DNA of 6,387 nucleotides from an uncultured Pseudomonadota bacterium (lineage in GTDB: Bacteria; SAR324; NAC60-12), in the NCBI GenBank assembly GCA_913056375.1, contig CAJXNF010000172.1, forward strand, positions 1 through 6,387, written 5' to 3'. Position numbers and translations under genes: made by a program. The stretch's first letter is position 1; each line of letters starts with the position of its first letter. Below are positions 1 to 6,387 of the stretch, one piece after another. The notes beneath the pieces are model-generated. The model made no database searches. It was given only the letters and a program-made list of their open reading frames with translations, and had not been told where the DNA came from.

Positions 1-333
1 CGAACGCTCAGTCAGGCTGGTGCGCAATTATTAGCCATTCCCGCAGCTTTCACACGCCCTACCGGAAAAGCCCACTGGCATACGCTACTGCGAGCTCGAG
101 CCATTGAAAATGGTTGCTTTGTGATTGCTGCGGCTCAGTGTGGCGAACATCCAGATGGCCGAGCAACCTATGGCCATAGCCTGATCATCTCTCCCTGGGG
201 AGAAATTCTGGCAGAGGCTGGAGAGACTCCTTGTAATCTCTACGGGACAATTTCATTGACGGAACCAGAACGAGTCCGTTATAAGGTACCCGCATGGCAA
301 CACCAACCCCAGTTTCGTCTGACCTCCTGCTAA
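1..333 (+). CDS. Nit1-type carbon-nitrogen hydrolase (nitrilase superfamily), C-terminal part
   Basis: This is the last 110 codons of a gene that starts before the window; the frame is open from base 1 to TAA at 331-333. The protein resembles the Nit1/YbeM branch of the nitrilase superfamily, whose characterised members act as amidases on deaminated glutathione. Visible family signatures are the HW-x4-RARAIENG stretch (window residues 25-38), VIAAAQCG (41-48) and YGHSLIISPWGEIL (57-70), followed by a typical tail with VPAWQHQP. Superfamily enzymes use a Glu-Lys-Cys triad. The nucleophilic Cys motif normally sits just before the point where the window begins, so the catalytic residues cannot be checked here. 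A GTG at 121 could be taken as a start, but homology runs continuously through it, so it is an internal Val codon. The stop lies 9 nt before dnaG, which suggests co-transcription. The family is well supported; the exact substrate is inferred. Confidence 0.88.
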   Translation, partial: RTLSQAGAQLLAIPAAFTRPTGKAHWHTLLRARAIENGCFVIAAAQCGEHPDGRATYGHSLIISPWGEILAEAGETPCNLYGTISLTEPERVRYKVPAWQHQPQFRLTSC

Positions 334-342
334 GCTCTGCCG

Positions 343-2103
343 ATGCGCTTCAGCGATGATTTTGTTCGTGAGGTAGTCAATCGTACTGACCTCGTCCAGT
401 TAATGGAAGAACGAGGTGTCGCTCTACGCCGCACAGGTAGCACCTTCAAAGCCTGCTGTCCTTTCCATTCTGAAAAGACCCCATCCTTCAACGTCAATCC
501 GCAGCGCGGCTTCTTTCATTGTTTTGGCTGCGGAACTAGCGGTGATGCCATTCGTTTTCTGATGTTGTTCGAACGCTTGACCTTTGCCGAAGCGGTCACC
601 GACCTCGCCAACAAGGCAGGCGTAGAGTTGCGTCACGAAGGTAAATCGGATCAGCGCAAACCTGACCAGGAAGCTGGTCTGCATGCTTTACAACTCGCTA
701 GCGACTTCTATCAACAACAACTGCAAGGACCAACTGGACAAGATGTTCGTGCATACTTAGATCAGCGTTATGTCCCGGCAGAATGGCAGGAACGCTTTCA
801 GCTTGGCTTTGCTCCAGATGATTGGCAGCGACTTCACCAGTATCTCCTTGCCCAAAAAATTCCTGCTCAGATTCAAGAGCAGTGCGGGCTAGTCAAAATG
901 GCAGAACAGCAAGAGCGTCGCTACGATCGCTTTCGCAACCGACTGATCTTTCCCATTCGGGATGCTCGGGGACGTTGTATCGGCTTTGGGGGTAGGGTCA
1001 TCCGTAGCGAAGATCAACCGAAGTATTTGAATAGTCCTGAGACCCCATACTACCGTAAAAGCCAGGTCCTCTACGGTCTTTACGAAGGCTTGGAAGCGAT
1101 TCGTCGGAGTCGGGAACTGATCTTTGTGGAGGGGTATCTGGATGTAATCCGGATGCATCAGTACGGCTTCGCCCAGGCAGTCGCTACTTGTGGGACAGCG
1201 TTAACTCCTGAACACCTGCAGCTGATTCGACGCCACGCCAACTCGGTGGTCTTACTGTTCGATGGTGACGCTGCAGGTCAAAAAGCAGCTTTGAAGAATT
1301 GTCAGTTGTTTCTGCCTGTTCCCCTCGACACCTACATCCTAACACTCCCTGAAAACGAAGATCCTGACAGCTTTTTACAGAATAAAGGTGAAGAAGCGTT
1401 CTCCAAGTTGTTAGCGAAGAAGCAACCTCTTTTAGAGTATTTGATCAGGCAAACTTTGGCAAAATATCCTGAAACTGTCCCTGGACGTCAGGAAGCACTT
1501 CGTGAGTTACTCGTCGCAGCTCAGCCGATTCCGAAACTTGAACAGCGCCAGATGGTTTGGGTGCAAATTGCGGAGGCACTACGTCTACCCAACGAAACAG
1601 TTTTTGCTGCAGCAAAAACCTTGACAAATTTCTCACAGAATAATAGTTTATTTGGTTCTTCAAATTCTGTGATTCGTCAATCACCGCATTCACCAGACGA
1701 GCGGTTTTTGCTGCAAGCGTTGCTGACCGAGGCTCAATTGATGTCTCTCGCGAAGCAGTTTTTGCGTCCAGAAGATTTCCGACACTCCCTCTACCGGCAA
1801 CTGTATGAACAACTGTTGCAGCTCCCAGACGACGCATCTAGCGCCCACCTTCCACAACAATTTGCCAAGGAGCAACCAGAGTTAGCACGGGAATTGGCGG
1901 CCTTGTACGCCACCGACTTCTTGCACGAACATCTTGAGTCTCAGTTCCGTCTCTCTCTGCGCCGTCTCAAGGAACGTCACCTGCGAGAATATCGCCAGGA
2001 ACGCTTGCAGTTGGTAGCGCCCAACTCAACAGAACATGCACTGTTGGGACGCACCTTACGTCAGATGGAAGAAGAGTTGAACCGCATTTTCAAACCTCGC
2101 TAA
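343..2103 (+). CDS. dnaG: DNA primase DnaG
   Basis: This 586-residue primase synthesises the short RNA primers used by the replicative polymerase, working with the DnaB helicase at the fork. E. coli DnaG has 581 residues. The N-terminal zinc-binding domain (about 1-100) has a CHC2 finger with C39, H42, C60 and C63 in the CCPFHSEKTPSF and FHCFGCG motifs. The catalytic core follows: the RFRNRLIFPI motif at 196-205, the conserved PKYLNSPET at 226-234, and a TOPRIM fold with the metal-binding acidic residues E263 (FVEGY), D307 and D309 (LLFDGDAAG). A polar Asn/Ser-rich linker spans about 429-450. Residues from about 452 to the end form the helical DnaB-binding domain. The ATG at 343 gives the usual N-terminus (FSDDFVREVVNRTDLV). 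No clear Shine-Dalgarno precedes it, so translation may be coupled to the hydrolase ending 9 nt upstream. Every key catalytic residue examined is present. Confidence 0.98.
   Translation: MRFSDDFVREVVNRTDLVQLMEERGVALRRTGSTFKACCPFHSEKTPSFNVNPQRGFFHCFGCGTSGDAIRFLMLFERLTFAEAVTDLANKAGVELRHEGKSDQRKPDQEAGLHALQLASDFYQQQLQGPTGQDVRAYLDQRYVPAEWQERFQLGFAPDDWQRLHQYLLAQKIPAQIQEQCGLVKMAEQQERRYDRFRNRLIFPIRDARGRCIGFGGRVIRSEDQPKYLNSPETPYYRKSQVLYGLYEGLEAIRRSRELIFVEGYLDVIRMHQYGFAQAVATCGTALTPEHLQLIRRHANSVVLLFDGDAAGQKAALKNCQLFLPVPLDTYILTLPENEDPDSFLQNKGEEAFSKLLAKKQPLLEYLIRQTLAKYPETVPGRQEALRELLVAAQPIPKLEQRQMVWVQIAEALRLPNETVFAAAKTLTNFSQNNSLFGSSNSVIRQSPHSPDERFLLQALLTEAQLMSLAKQFLRPEDFRHSLYRQLYEQLLQLPDDASSAHLPQQFAKEQPELARELAALYATDFLHEHLESQFRLSLRRLKERHLREYRQERLQLVAPNSTEHALLGRTLRQMEEELNRIFKPR
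1600..1619. repeat. Perfect 20-bp palindrome inside dnaG
   Basis: The left arm GTTTTTGCTG (1600-1609) is the exact reverse complement of the right arm CAGCAAAAAC (1610-1619), with no spacer. It lies in the dnaG coding sequence (codons for VFAAAK) and ends one base before a TTGACA hexamer. With no loop it suits a dimeric DNA-binding protein better than an RNA terminator. With equal base frequencies, a perfect palindrome with 10-base arms is expected about 0.006 times in a window this size. The palindrome is directly seen; any operator function is inference. Confidence 0.6.
1621..1649 (+). promoter_or_regulatory. Candidate internal sigma-70 promoter for rpoD within dnaG
   Basis: A perfect -35 hexamer TTGACA (1621-1626) is followed after 17 nt by TAGTTT (1644-1649), which keeps the most important -10 positions (T1, A2 and T6). 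The surrounding DNA is locally AT-rich and encodes the non-conserved DnaG linker, where coding constraint is weak. Transcription would start near 1656, giving a leader of about 460 nt before the rpoD ATG. E. coli is known to have rpoD promoters inside dnaG, which makes the position plausible. The weak -10 and the absence of data keep this tentative. Confidence 0.35.
1704..1715 (+). repeat. Second copy of the palindrome half-site (12-nt direct repeat)
   Basis: GTTTTTGCTGCA here exactly repeats 1600-1611, the left arm and centre of the palindrome, 104 bp downstream. The two copies are read in different codon phases (VFAA versus FLLQ), so the match is not a protein repeat. A shorter core, GTTTTTGC, recurs at 1758-1765. 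The copies lie on either side of the candidate promoter. They could be accessory binding sites or chance; one 12-mer repeat somewhere in 6.4 kb is expected by chance. Confidence 0.35.
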
Positions 2104-2113
2104 GTGTGAGCCC

Positions 2114-3919
2114 ATGAACGCAAATGCCCACTCCTCCTCGCAAGCCCAAGCCGAACAAAAAATTTTGGACAAGGTAATCCGCGAACTGATCGCGGAAGGA
2201 CGCGACAAAGGATTCGTCACTCTTGACGAAATCAATGCTCAAATCAGCAGTACCACAACCCCTGAACAGTTGGAGCGCATCCTCAACGTTCTCTCTGATA
2301 TGGACATTGAGGTCCTTGATTCAAGTAAAAATGTCAGCCTTGGAAAGCGGGAAAGCAGCAATGACATGGACTTTGAGCCTGCAGAGGAATTGGATCTGGA
2401 GCCGGGAGTTGACAACAACACTGATGACCCCGTACGCATGTATCTGCGCGAGATGGGTGGTATTGAACTGCTCACCCGGGATGGAGAGGTTTCGGTTGCT
2501 CGGCAGATTGAGGAAGGCCATCAGGAGTTGATCGAAATCTTTGTAGAATCCAATCTTGTCCTGCTCCATCTGTTTGATGTCGCCAAGAAATTGCGCTCTG
2601 AGAAACTGCGTGCTCGTCATATCATTTCAGGACTCGATGAAGACGACAATGTCATAGAAGATGAATCCAAGGCAACACGAGAACTGATCCAGAACTTGGA
2701 TCGAGCCCGAGAAGACTATGACATTGTCGTTGGCCTTCGGCAACAATCCCAGGAGCAAGAACTGACCGAGGAAGAACAAGCCCTGATGACCACGCACAAG
2801 CAGAATTACCAGAACATAATTCGCAGTATCAACTTCAACTCTCGGCAAATCGACAACATGTGCAGCTTGATGTTCAAGCACAAGGGCAAGATCGATTTGA
2901 CCTATCGTCAATTGGATCGATATCGGCAAAATCTGGTTCTTGATTTGGAAGCTGCCGACAAACTCTTTGCAGAGTGGGAACGAGCCCATGAAACTGAGAA
3001 TGAAGAGCAAGAAGCTCCGATTCGAAAGCAGATTGAAGAGCGAGCCAAACAGCCTTTCAATATCGCCCGACGTGTCTACGAGAAAATACAGGCTTGCCGA
3101 CAGCGGATTGCGACGATGACTGAGCGCACTGCACTAGACTGGGACGCCTTCCAATTGGAAGTAAAGAAATTGCGGCAAGCCGAGCGCAACGTGAAGTTTG
3201 CCAAAAGCCAGTTGGTGGAAGCAAACCTTCGACTCGTGATCAGCATCGCCAAGAAGTATACAAACCGTGGTCTACAGTTTCTGGATCTGATTCAGGAAGG
3301 AAACATTGGGCTGATGAAAGCCGTGGACAAGTTTGAGTATCGCCGGGGCTACAAGTTTTCAACCTATGCCACCTGGTGGATCCGTCAGTCGATTACCCGA
3401 GCGATTGCTGATCAGGCAAGGACCATCCGTATTCCTGTGCACATGATCGAGACCATCAATAAGCTCTCCCGCACCTCTCGTTCCCTGATTCAAGAGTTTG
3501 GGAGAGAACCAACACCAGATGAGCTGGCCGAGCACATCGGCATGCCGCTTCACAAGGTGCGAAAGGTTCTCAAGATCGCCAAGGAACCAATTTCCCTCGA
3601 CACGCCTATCGGGGACGATGAAGATTCGCAACTCAAGGACTTCATTGCTGATGAAAAAGCCAGTAATCCATCAGACGCGACCACGAAGGCAAATTTGGGA
3701 GACCTGACGCGGACTGCCTTGGGAACCCTCACTCCACGAGAAGAAAAGGTGCTGCGCATGCGCTTTGGGATCGATGAAGTCAAGGATCACACCCTTGAAG
3801 AGGTTGGACAGGACTTTGACGTAACACGGGAGCGAATTCGCCAGATTGAAGCCAAGGCACTCCGCAAGTTGCGCCATCCGACACGGAGCAAACTACTCAA
3901 ATCCTTCCACGAAGGTTGA
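2114..3919 (+). CDS. rpoD: RNA polymerase primary sigma factor RpoD (sigma-70)
   Basis: This 601-residue group 1 sigma factor directs RNA polymerase to housekeeping promoters; E. coli RpoD has 613 residues. Region 1.1 lies at about 12-70. An acidic linker precedes region 1.2, which begins at DPVRMYLREMG (105-115). A long charged non-conserved region runs from about 140 to 355. Region 2 (about 360-440) contains NLRLVISIAKKY, DLIQEGNIGLMKAVDKF and the -10-melting segment YKFSTYATWWIRQ. Region 3 (about 440-515) includes the sigma-finger stretch DTPIGDDEDS (496-505). Region 4.2 (about 557-595) carries the -35-binding helix-turn-helix with TRERIRQIEAKALRKLRHP. The ATG at 2114 lies 10 nt after the dnaG stop and gives a complete region 1.1; only a weak GTGAG precedes it. 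The long non-conserved region favours a proteobacterial-type factor. It is translated downstream of dnaG as in the macromolecular synthesis operon and may also be served by a promoter inside dnaG. Confidence 0.98.
   Translation: MNANAHSSSQAQAEQKILDKVIRELIAEGRDKGFVTLDEINAQISSTTTPEQLERILNVLSDMDIEVLDSSKNVSLGKRESSNDMDFEPAEELDLEPGVDNNTDDPVRMYLREMGGIELLTRDGEVSVARQIEEGHQELIEIFVESNLVLLHLFDVAKKLRSEKLRARHIISGLDEDDNVIEDESKATRELIQNLDRAREDYDIVVGLRQQSQEQELTEEEQALMTTHKQNYQNIIRSINFNSRQIDNMCSLMFKHKGKIDLTYRQLDRYRQNLVLDLEAADKLFAEWERAHETENEEQEAPIRKQIEERAKQPFNIARRVYEKIQACRQRIATMTERTALDWDAFQLEVKKLRQAERNVKFAKSQLVEANLRLVISIAKKYTNRGLQFLDLIQEGNIGLMKAVDKFEYRRGYKFSTYATWWIRQSITRAIADQARTIRIPVHMIETINKLSRTSRSLIQEFGREPTPDELAEHIGMPLHKVRKVLKIAKEPISLDTPIGDDEDSQLKDFIADEKASNPSDATTKANLGDLTRTALGTLTPREEKVLRMRFGIDEVKDHTLEEVGQDFDVTRERIRQIEAKALRKLRHPTRSKLLKSFHEG
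3911..3915 (+). promoter_or_regulatory. Ribosome binding site that decides the hemB start
   Basis: GAAGG lies 5 nt before the ATG at 3921 and sits within the last rpoD codons. It supports 3921 over the upstream in-frame ATG at 3846, which lies inside the conserved region 4.2 of rpoD and would add 25 residues unrelated to HemB. Confidence 0.65.
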
Positions 3920-3920
3920 A

Positions 3921-4910
3921 ATGGAGTTGACGCATCGTCCACGGCGCTTACGTCGGAATGCTCCAATTCGGTCTTTGGTACGGGAAACCTTGCTGGCTCC
4001 TCAGCAGCTGATCTATCCACTCTTCGTCGCCGAAGGGAAAGGACTGCGTGAGCCAATCAGTACCATGCCGGGTCAGCATCGACTTTCTGTGGATGAATTG
4101 GTCAAAGAGTGCCAAATGGCATACGAACTGGGAATTGGTGCTGTCAACCTGTTTGGTTACTCCACAGAAAAGGACGACAAGGCTACCAAGGCTTACGATC
4201 CAAATGGACTAGTGCAACGAGCTATTCGGGCAATCAAGGCTGCGCTGCCCGATCTTTGTGTTCAGACTGATGTTGCTCTTGACCCCTATACTATCCATGG
4301 CCACGATGGCTTGGTGGTGGGAGAAGAGATCGTCAACGATGAGACTGTCGAGGTCCTTTGTAGGATGGCAGTTTCTCATGCTGAAGCTGGAGCCGACTGG
4401 ATTGCTCCCTCCGACATGATGGATGGTCGAGTAGGCGCAATCCGTGAAGCACTGGACGCTTCTGGGTTTGAGCAAGTTAGCATCTTGGCTTACACCGCAA
4501 AGTACGCATCCTGCTTTTATGGTCCCTTCCGAGGAGCTCTGGATTCAGCACCTAAAAAGGGTGATAAGAAAACTTATCAGATAGATCCCGCAAACTGGCG
4601 TGAGGCCCTACGAGAAGCCGAGCTGGACATCTCCGAGGGAGCCGACGTGATCATGGTCAAACCTGCCTTGGGCTACCTCGATGTAATCACCCGTCTGCGG
4701 GAAGCCTTTGATGTGCCAATTGCCGCCTACAACGTCTCCGGCGAATATGCGATGATCTGTGCTGCTGCAGAAAAAGGCTGGATTGACCAGGAGCGTGCCA
4801 TGATGGAAGCTCTGCTCTCAATTCGTCGAGCCGGAGCTGACATGATCCTCACTTACTTTGCTCCTGCTGCTGCGCGGTTACTTCAGCAGCAAGTCCACTC
4901 CTTTTCTTGA
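3921..4910 (+). CDS. hemB: Porphobilinogen synthase (delta-aminolevulinic acid dehydratase), aspartate-type
   Basis: The 329-residue cytoplasmic enzyme condenses two molecules of 5-aminolevulinate into porphobilinogen, the committed pyrrole step of heme and other tetrapyrrole synthesis. The N-terminal arm has the usual RPRRLRRNAPIRSLVRET. The two active-site lysines are K194 (ILAYTAKYAS) and K247 in the signature ADVIMVKPALGYLDVI, which forms the Schiff base. The metal region DVALDPYTIHGHDG (117-130) carries Asp and Ala where zinc enzymes have three cysteines. This marks the zinc-independent, magnesium-responsive class known from Pseudomonas aeruginosa. The length is normal for the family (about 325-335). 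The ATG at 3921 is one base after the rpoD stop and has a GAAGG ribosome binding site. The stop overlaps the next possible start (TTGA). Its place after rpoD suggests co-expression with growth-related genes. Confidence 0.97.
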   Translation: MELTHRPRRLRRNAPIRSLVRETLLAPQQLIYPLFVAEGKGLREPISTMPGQHRLSVDELVKECQMAYELGIGAVNLFGYSTEKDDKATKAYDPNGLVQRAIRAIKAALPDLCVQTDVALDPYTIHGHDGLVVGEEIVNDETVEVLCRMAVSHAEAGADWIAPSDMMDGRVGAIREALDASGFEQVSILAYTAKYASCFYGPFRGALDSAPKKGDKKTYQIDPANWREALREAELDISEGADVIMVKPALGYLDVITRLREAFDVPIAAYNVSGEYAMICAAAEKGWIDQERAMMEALLSIRRAGADMILTYFAPAAARLLQQQVHSFS

Positions 4911-5827
4911 GTCCTCGCACTTTTCAACTCTTTCATCGGCCAAACTTGCCCTTGTCTAAGGAACGCTGGGGCATGTTGGCCGTTCTCAGTTCCGCTTTCC
5001 TGCTATACCTACACACAGTTGTCATGCGCTGGGGACAAGAAGCTGTACCGGCCCTGACTTCCAATTTCTATCTCTTTGTCCGCTTTTTGCTCGGCTGGAT
5101 AATTATCTCCTGTGTCTTGTACCGAGTTCGAAGGCTCCCCAAAATAGAAGATAGAGGCTGGGTTGCCCTTCGTGCTATTGCCAACCTGCTCTCTGTTTTC
5201 TGCTTCTACCAAGCCGTTCAAGAGACTGGACTGGCTGAAGCCAATATTCTCAACATGACCTATCCAGTTTTTATCGTTGTGCTCAGTTGGTTGGGTCTAG
5301 GAGAACGGGACTGGCTGGCCTCTGGACTAACCGTTATTGCCTTTGTTGGCATTGTGCTGGTGATGTTTCCAGGAGAGTTTTATTGGCAGAAGGGTAATTT
5401 TTGGGGGATTGCCTCAGGATTCATTGCTGCTTTTGGCATGCTCGCACTCAATCGAGCCAGACAACGCAATTCAGCCACAGATCTGTTGTTTTACGTTTTT
5501 GGCACGGGAGCTTTGATCTGTCTGATAGGGTTCTATCAAGAGTTTTTCTGGCCAAGCTGGCTGGAAGCCCAATACCTGTTTGGTAGTGCAGCGCTTAGTT
5601 TTATTGGTCAATATGCTCTTACGCTAGGATTCCGCTATGTGACTCCCGTGGAAGGAAGCATTATCTCTTCAACACGTATCCTGATTGCCGCAGCCCTAGG
5701 CCCCGTCCTACTTGCAGGAGAAGTGCTTTCACTAGGTGGCTGGGTGGGGGCTGCACTGATTTTTCTTGCCAATGTTTTGCTGGCTCATCGCCTTTGGCAA
5801 GCTGCTGATAAACAGACAAGTCTATGA
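4907..5827 (+). CDS. EamA/DMT-superfamily membrane transporter
   Basis: This 306-residue inner-membrane protein has about ten predicted hydrophobic helices arranged as two five-helix EamA halves (roughly 22-155 and 164-293). The first half has the typical ALRAIANLLSVFCFYQAVQ and LAEANILNMTYPVFIVVLSWL segments. The second half shows the family pattern YALTLGFRYVTPVEGSIISSTRILIAAALG, ending in a GGWVGAALIFLANVLLA helix (positions 277-293). The family exports or imports small metabolites such as amino acids and nucleotides; the substrate cannot be read from sequence. The TTG start at 4907 overlaps the hemB stop as TTGA but lacks a Shine-Dalgarno. It keeps a basic cytoplasmic segment (SKERWG) before helix 1. 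An ATG at 4973 (284 residues) has AAGGAA upstream and is a strong alternative start. The stop overlaps the next gene as ATGA, so it belongs to the same operon. Confidence 0.9.
   Translation: MSPRTFQLFHRPNLPLSKERWGMLAVLSSAFLLYLHTVVMRWGQEAVPALTSNFYLFVRFLLGWIIISCVLYRVRRLPKIEDRGWVALRAIANLLSVFCFYQAVQETGLAEANILNMTYPVFIVVLSWLGLGERDWLASGLTVIAFVGIVLVMFPGEFYWQKGNFWGIASGFIAAFGMLALNRARQRNSATDLLFYVFGTGALICLIGFYQEFFWPSWLEAQYLFGSAALSFIGQYALTLGFRYVTPVEGSIISSTRILIAAALGPVLLAGEVLSLGGWVGAALIFLANVLLAHRLWQAADKQTSL
4958..4963 (+). promoter_or_regulatory. Shine-Dalgarno-like AAGGAA for an alternative transporter start
   Basis: AAGGAA lies 9 nt before the ATG at 4973. Aligned to the full anti-Shine-Dalgarno this is near-optimal spacing, whereas nothing comparable precedes the TTG at 4907. 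Starting at 4973 would open a 62-nt gap after hemB and begin the protein directly at the first membrane helix. Confidence 0.45.
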
Positions 5828-6387
5828 AAGATTTTGCTCACAACATTCTAGATCATCTGCCTTCGGCATTACTCGTTTGTGATCAGCGTGGACAGGTCAT
5901 TTATGCCAATGAAGCAGCCTCCAGACTCTGGCAGAAAGACCCACAAAAACTCTGCAAAAAGCCTTTTGATCTACTTTTTCTAGGTGATGAAACCCTTCTG
6001 TCTAAGCTTTATCAAGCTTTACGGCATGGGAAAGAATTCAATGCAAAAGAGTATCAGATTGATGCCCCAAATCTTCGACAAGGAATCTTTGAGCTTAGCA
6101 TCAGTCCGGTCTACGAAGATGGCAAAATCGTTAGTGCTCTCATCACCCTCTATGACATATCAGCGCAGCGCGACAAGCAGGAGAGGGAGCAGCAGCTACA
6201 TCTCAACAACGCAATCGGGATGTTGGCCTCCTCGATGGCTCATGAAATCCAAAATCCTCTCGGTGGCATCAAGGGGGCTACCCAGTTACAAATGAGAGAT
6301 TTGGAGGAGTTGGGGATCTCCACAGAGCCTTCGGAGATGGTTTTGGAAGAAATCAATCGAATTGAGCGACTGTTGGAAGAGTTGCTT
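5824..6387 (+). CDS. PAS-domain sensor histidine kinase, NtrB (GlnL)-like, N-terminal part
   Basis: An open frame of 188 codons runs off the window end with no stop. Residues about 5-115 form a single PAS domain (HLPSALLVCDQRGQVIYANEAA at 11-32; LSISPVYEDGKIVSALITLYDIS at 91-113), as in NtrB, followed by a short charged coiled coil (about 114-127). The dimerisation and phosphoacceptor domain has the H-box MAHEIQNPLGGIKGATQL with H140 as the autophosphorylated histidine. HEIxNPLGGI-G is characteristic of the NtrB/GlnL group of nitrogen-sensing kinases. No transmembrane helix or signal peptide is seen, so this part looks cytosolic. The ATP-binding domain should lie downstream. The ATG overlaps the transporter stop (ATGA), and no good ribosome binding site precedes it, which points to translational coupling. 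The kinase class is clear; the nitrogen role is inferred, and a partner NtrC-type regulator would be expected after it. Confidence 0.88.
   Translation, partial: MKDFAHNILDHLPSALLVCDQRGQVIYANEAASRLWQKDPQKLCKKPFDLLFLGDETLLSKLYQALRHGKEFNAKEYQIDAPNLRQGIFELSISPVYEDGKIVSALITLYDISAQRDKQEREQQLHLNNAIGMLASSMAHEIQNPLGGIKGATQLQMRDLEELGISTEPSEMVLEEINRIERLLEELL

Noticed and set aside
1445..1837. 130-codon minus-strand open frame opposite dnaG
   Set aside because: No recognisable domain, and fully covered by the conserved primase on the other strand; likewise for the other antisense frames over rpoD and hemB.
3846..3920. Upstream in-frame ATG extending hemB by 25 residues
   Set aside because: It lies inside the conserved region 4.2 coding sequence of rpoD and encodes nothing HemB-like; ATG 3921 has a ribosome binding site and gives the normal length.
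4562..4579. Inverted repeat TGATAAG-AAAA-CTTATCA within hemB
   Set aside because: Arms of 7 bp with a fixed loop are expected about 0.4 times per window by chance, there is no T-run after it, and it lies mid-gene.
5604..5630. Possible promoter TTGGTC with TAGGAT before the kinase gene
   Set aside because: Weak -35, only 15 nt spacing, and embedded in the conserved transporter coding sequence.
6004..6021. Tandem AAGCTTTA-TC-AAGCTTTA in the kinase gene
   Set aside because: Short, in-gene, and explained by the codons of KLYQAL; no further copies.
5984..6295. 103-codon + strand open frame near the right end
   Set aside because: It is out of frame within the PAS/histidine kinase gene, whose protein shows clear PAS and H-box motifs; the shorter frame shows no recognisable family.

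Overview
The window is an ordinary, densely packed bacterial chromosomal segment with all genes on the + strand. In order it holds the 3' end of a Nit1-type carbon-nitrogen hydrolase, dnaG (primase), rpoD (primary sigma-70 factor), hemB (porphobilinogen synthase), an EamA/DMT-family membrane transporter, and the 5' part of a PAS-containing sensor histidine kinase with an NtrB-like H-box. No tRNA, rRNA, CRISPR array, insertion sequence or intergenic terminator was seen, and no stretch of more than about 10 bases (at most 62, if a later transporter start is right) lies outside a gene.

Organism: RpoD is E. coli-like, with a region 1.1 and a long acidic non-conserved region (about 220 residues) between regions 1.2 and 2. 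DnaG is close in length and motif positions to the E. coli enzyme. HemB is the cysteine-poor, aspartate-type form. By eye the base composition is about half GC. Together these point to a proteobacterium or a close relative (for example a deltaproteobacterium-like lineage). I cannot place it more precisely without a tree.

Layout: gaps are 9 nt (hydrolase to dnaG), 10 nt (dnaG to rpoD) and 1 nt (rpoD to hemB). hemB overlaps the transporter by 4 nt (TTGA), and the transporter overlaps the kinase by 4 nt (ATGA). This suggests one co-transcribed, translationally coupled unit. The core is the dnaG-rpoD part of the classical macromolecular synthesis operon. Upstream of dnaG there is a hydrolase instead of rpsU, and downstream the unit extends into tetrapyrrole synthesis, a transporter and a signalling kinase. 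The primase starts lagging-strand and fork replication, RpoD directs housekeeping transcription, and HemB makes the pyrrole building block of heme. The kinase may open a nitrogen-type two-component system that continues past the window.

The most notable non-coding signal is inside dnaG, in DNA encoding the poorly conserved linker between the catalytic core and the helicase-binding domain. A perfect 20-bp palindrome (1600-1619) directly abuts a perfect TTGACA hexamer with a TAGTTT hexamer 17 nt downstream. This is a candidate internal, possibly regulated, promoter for rpoD. No novel multi-gene system was recognised.
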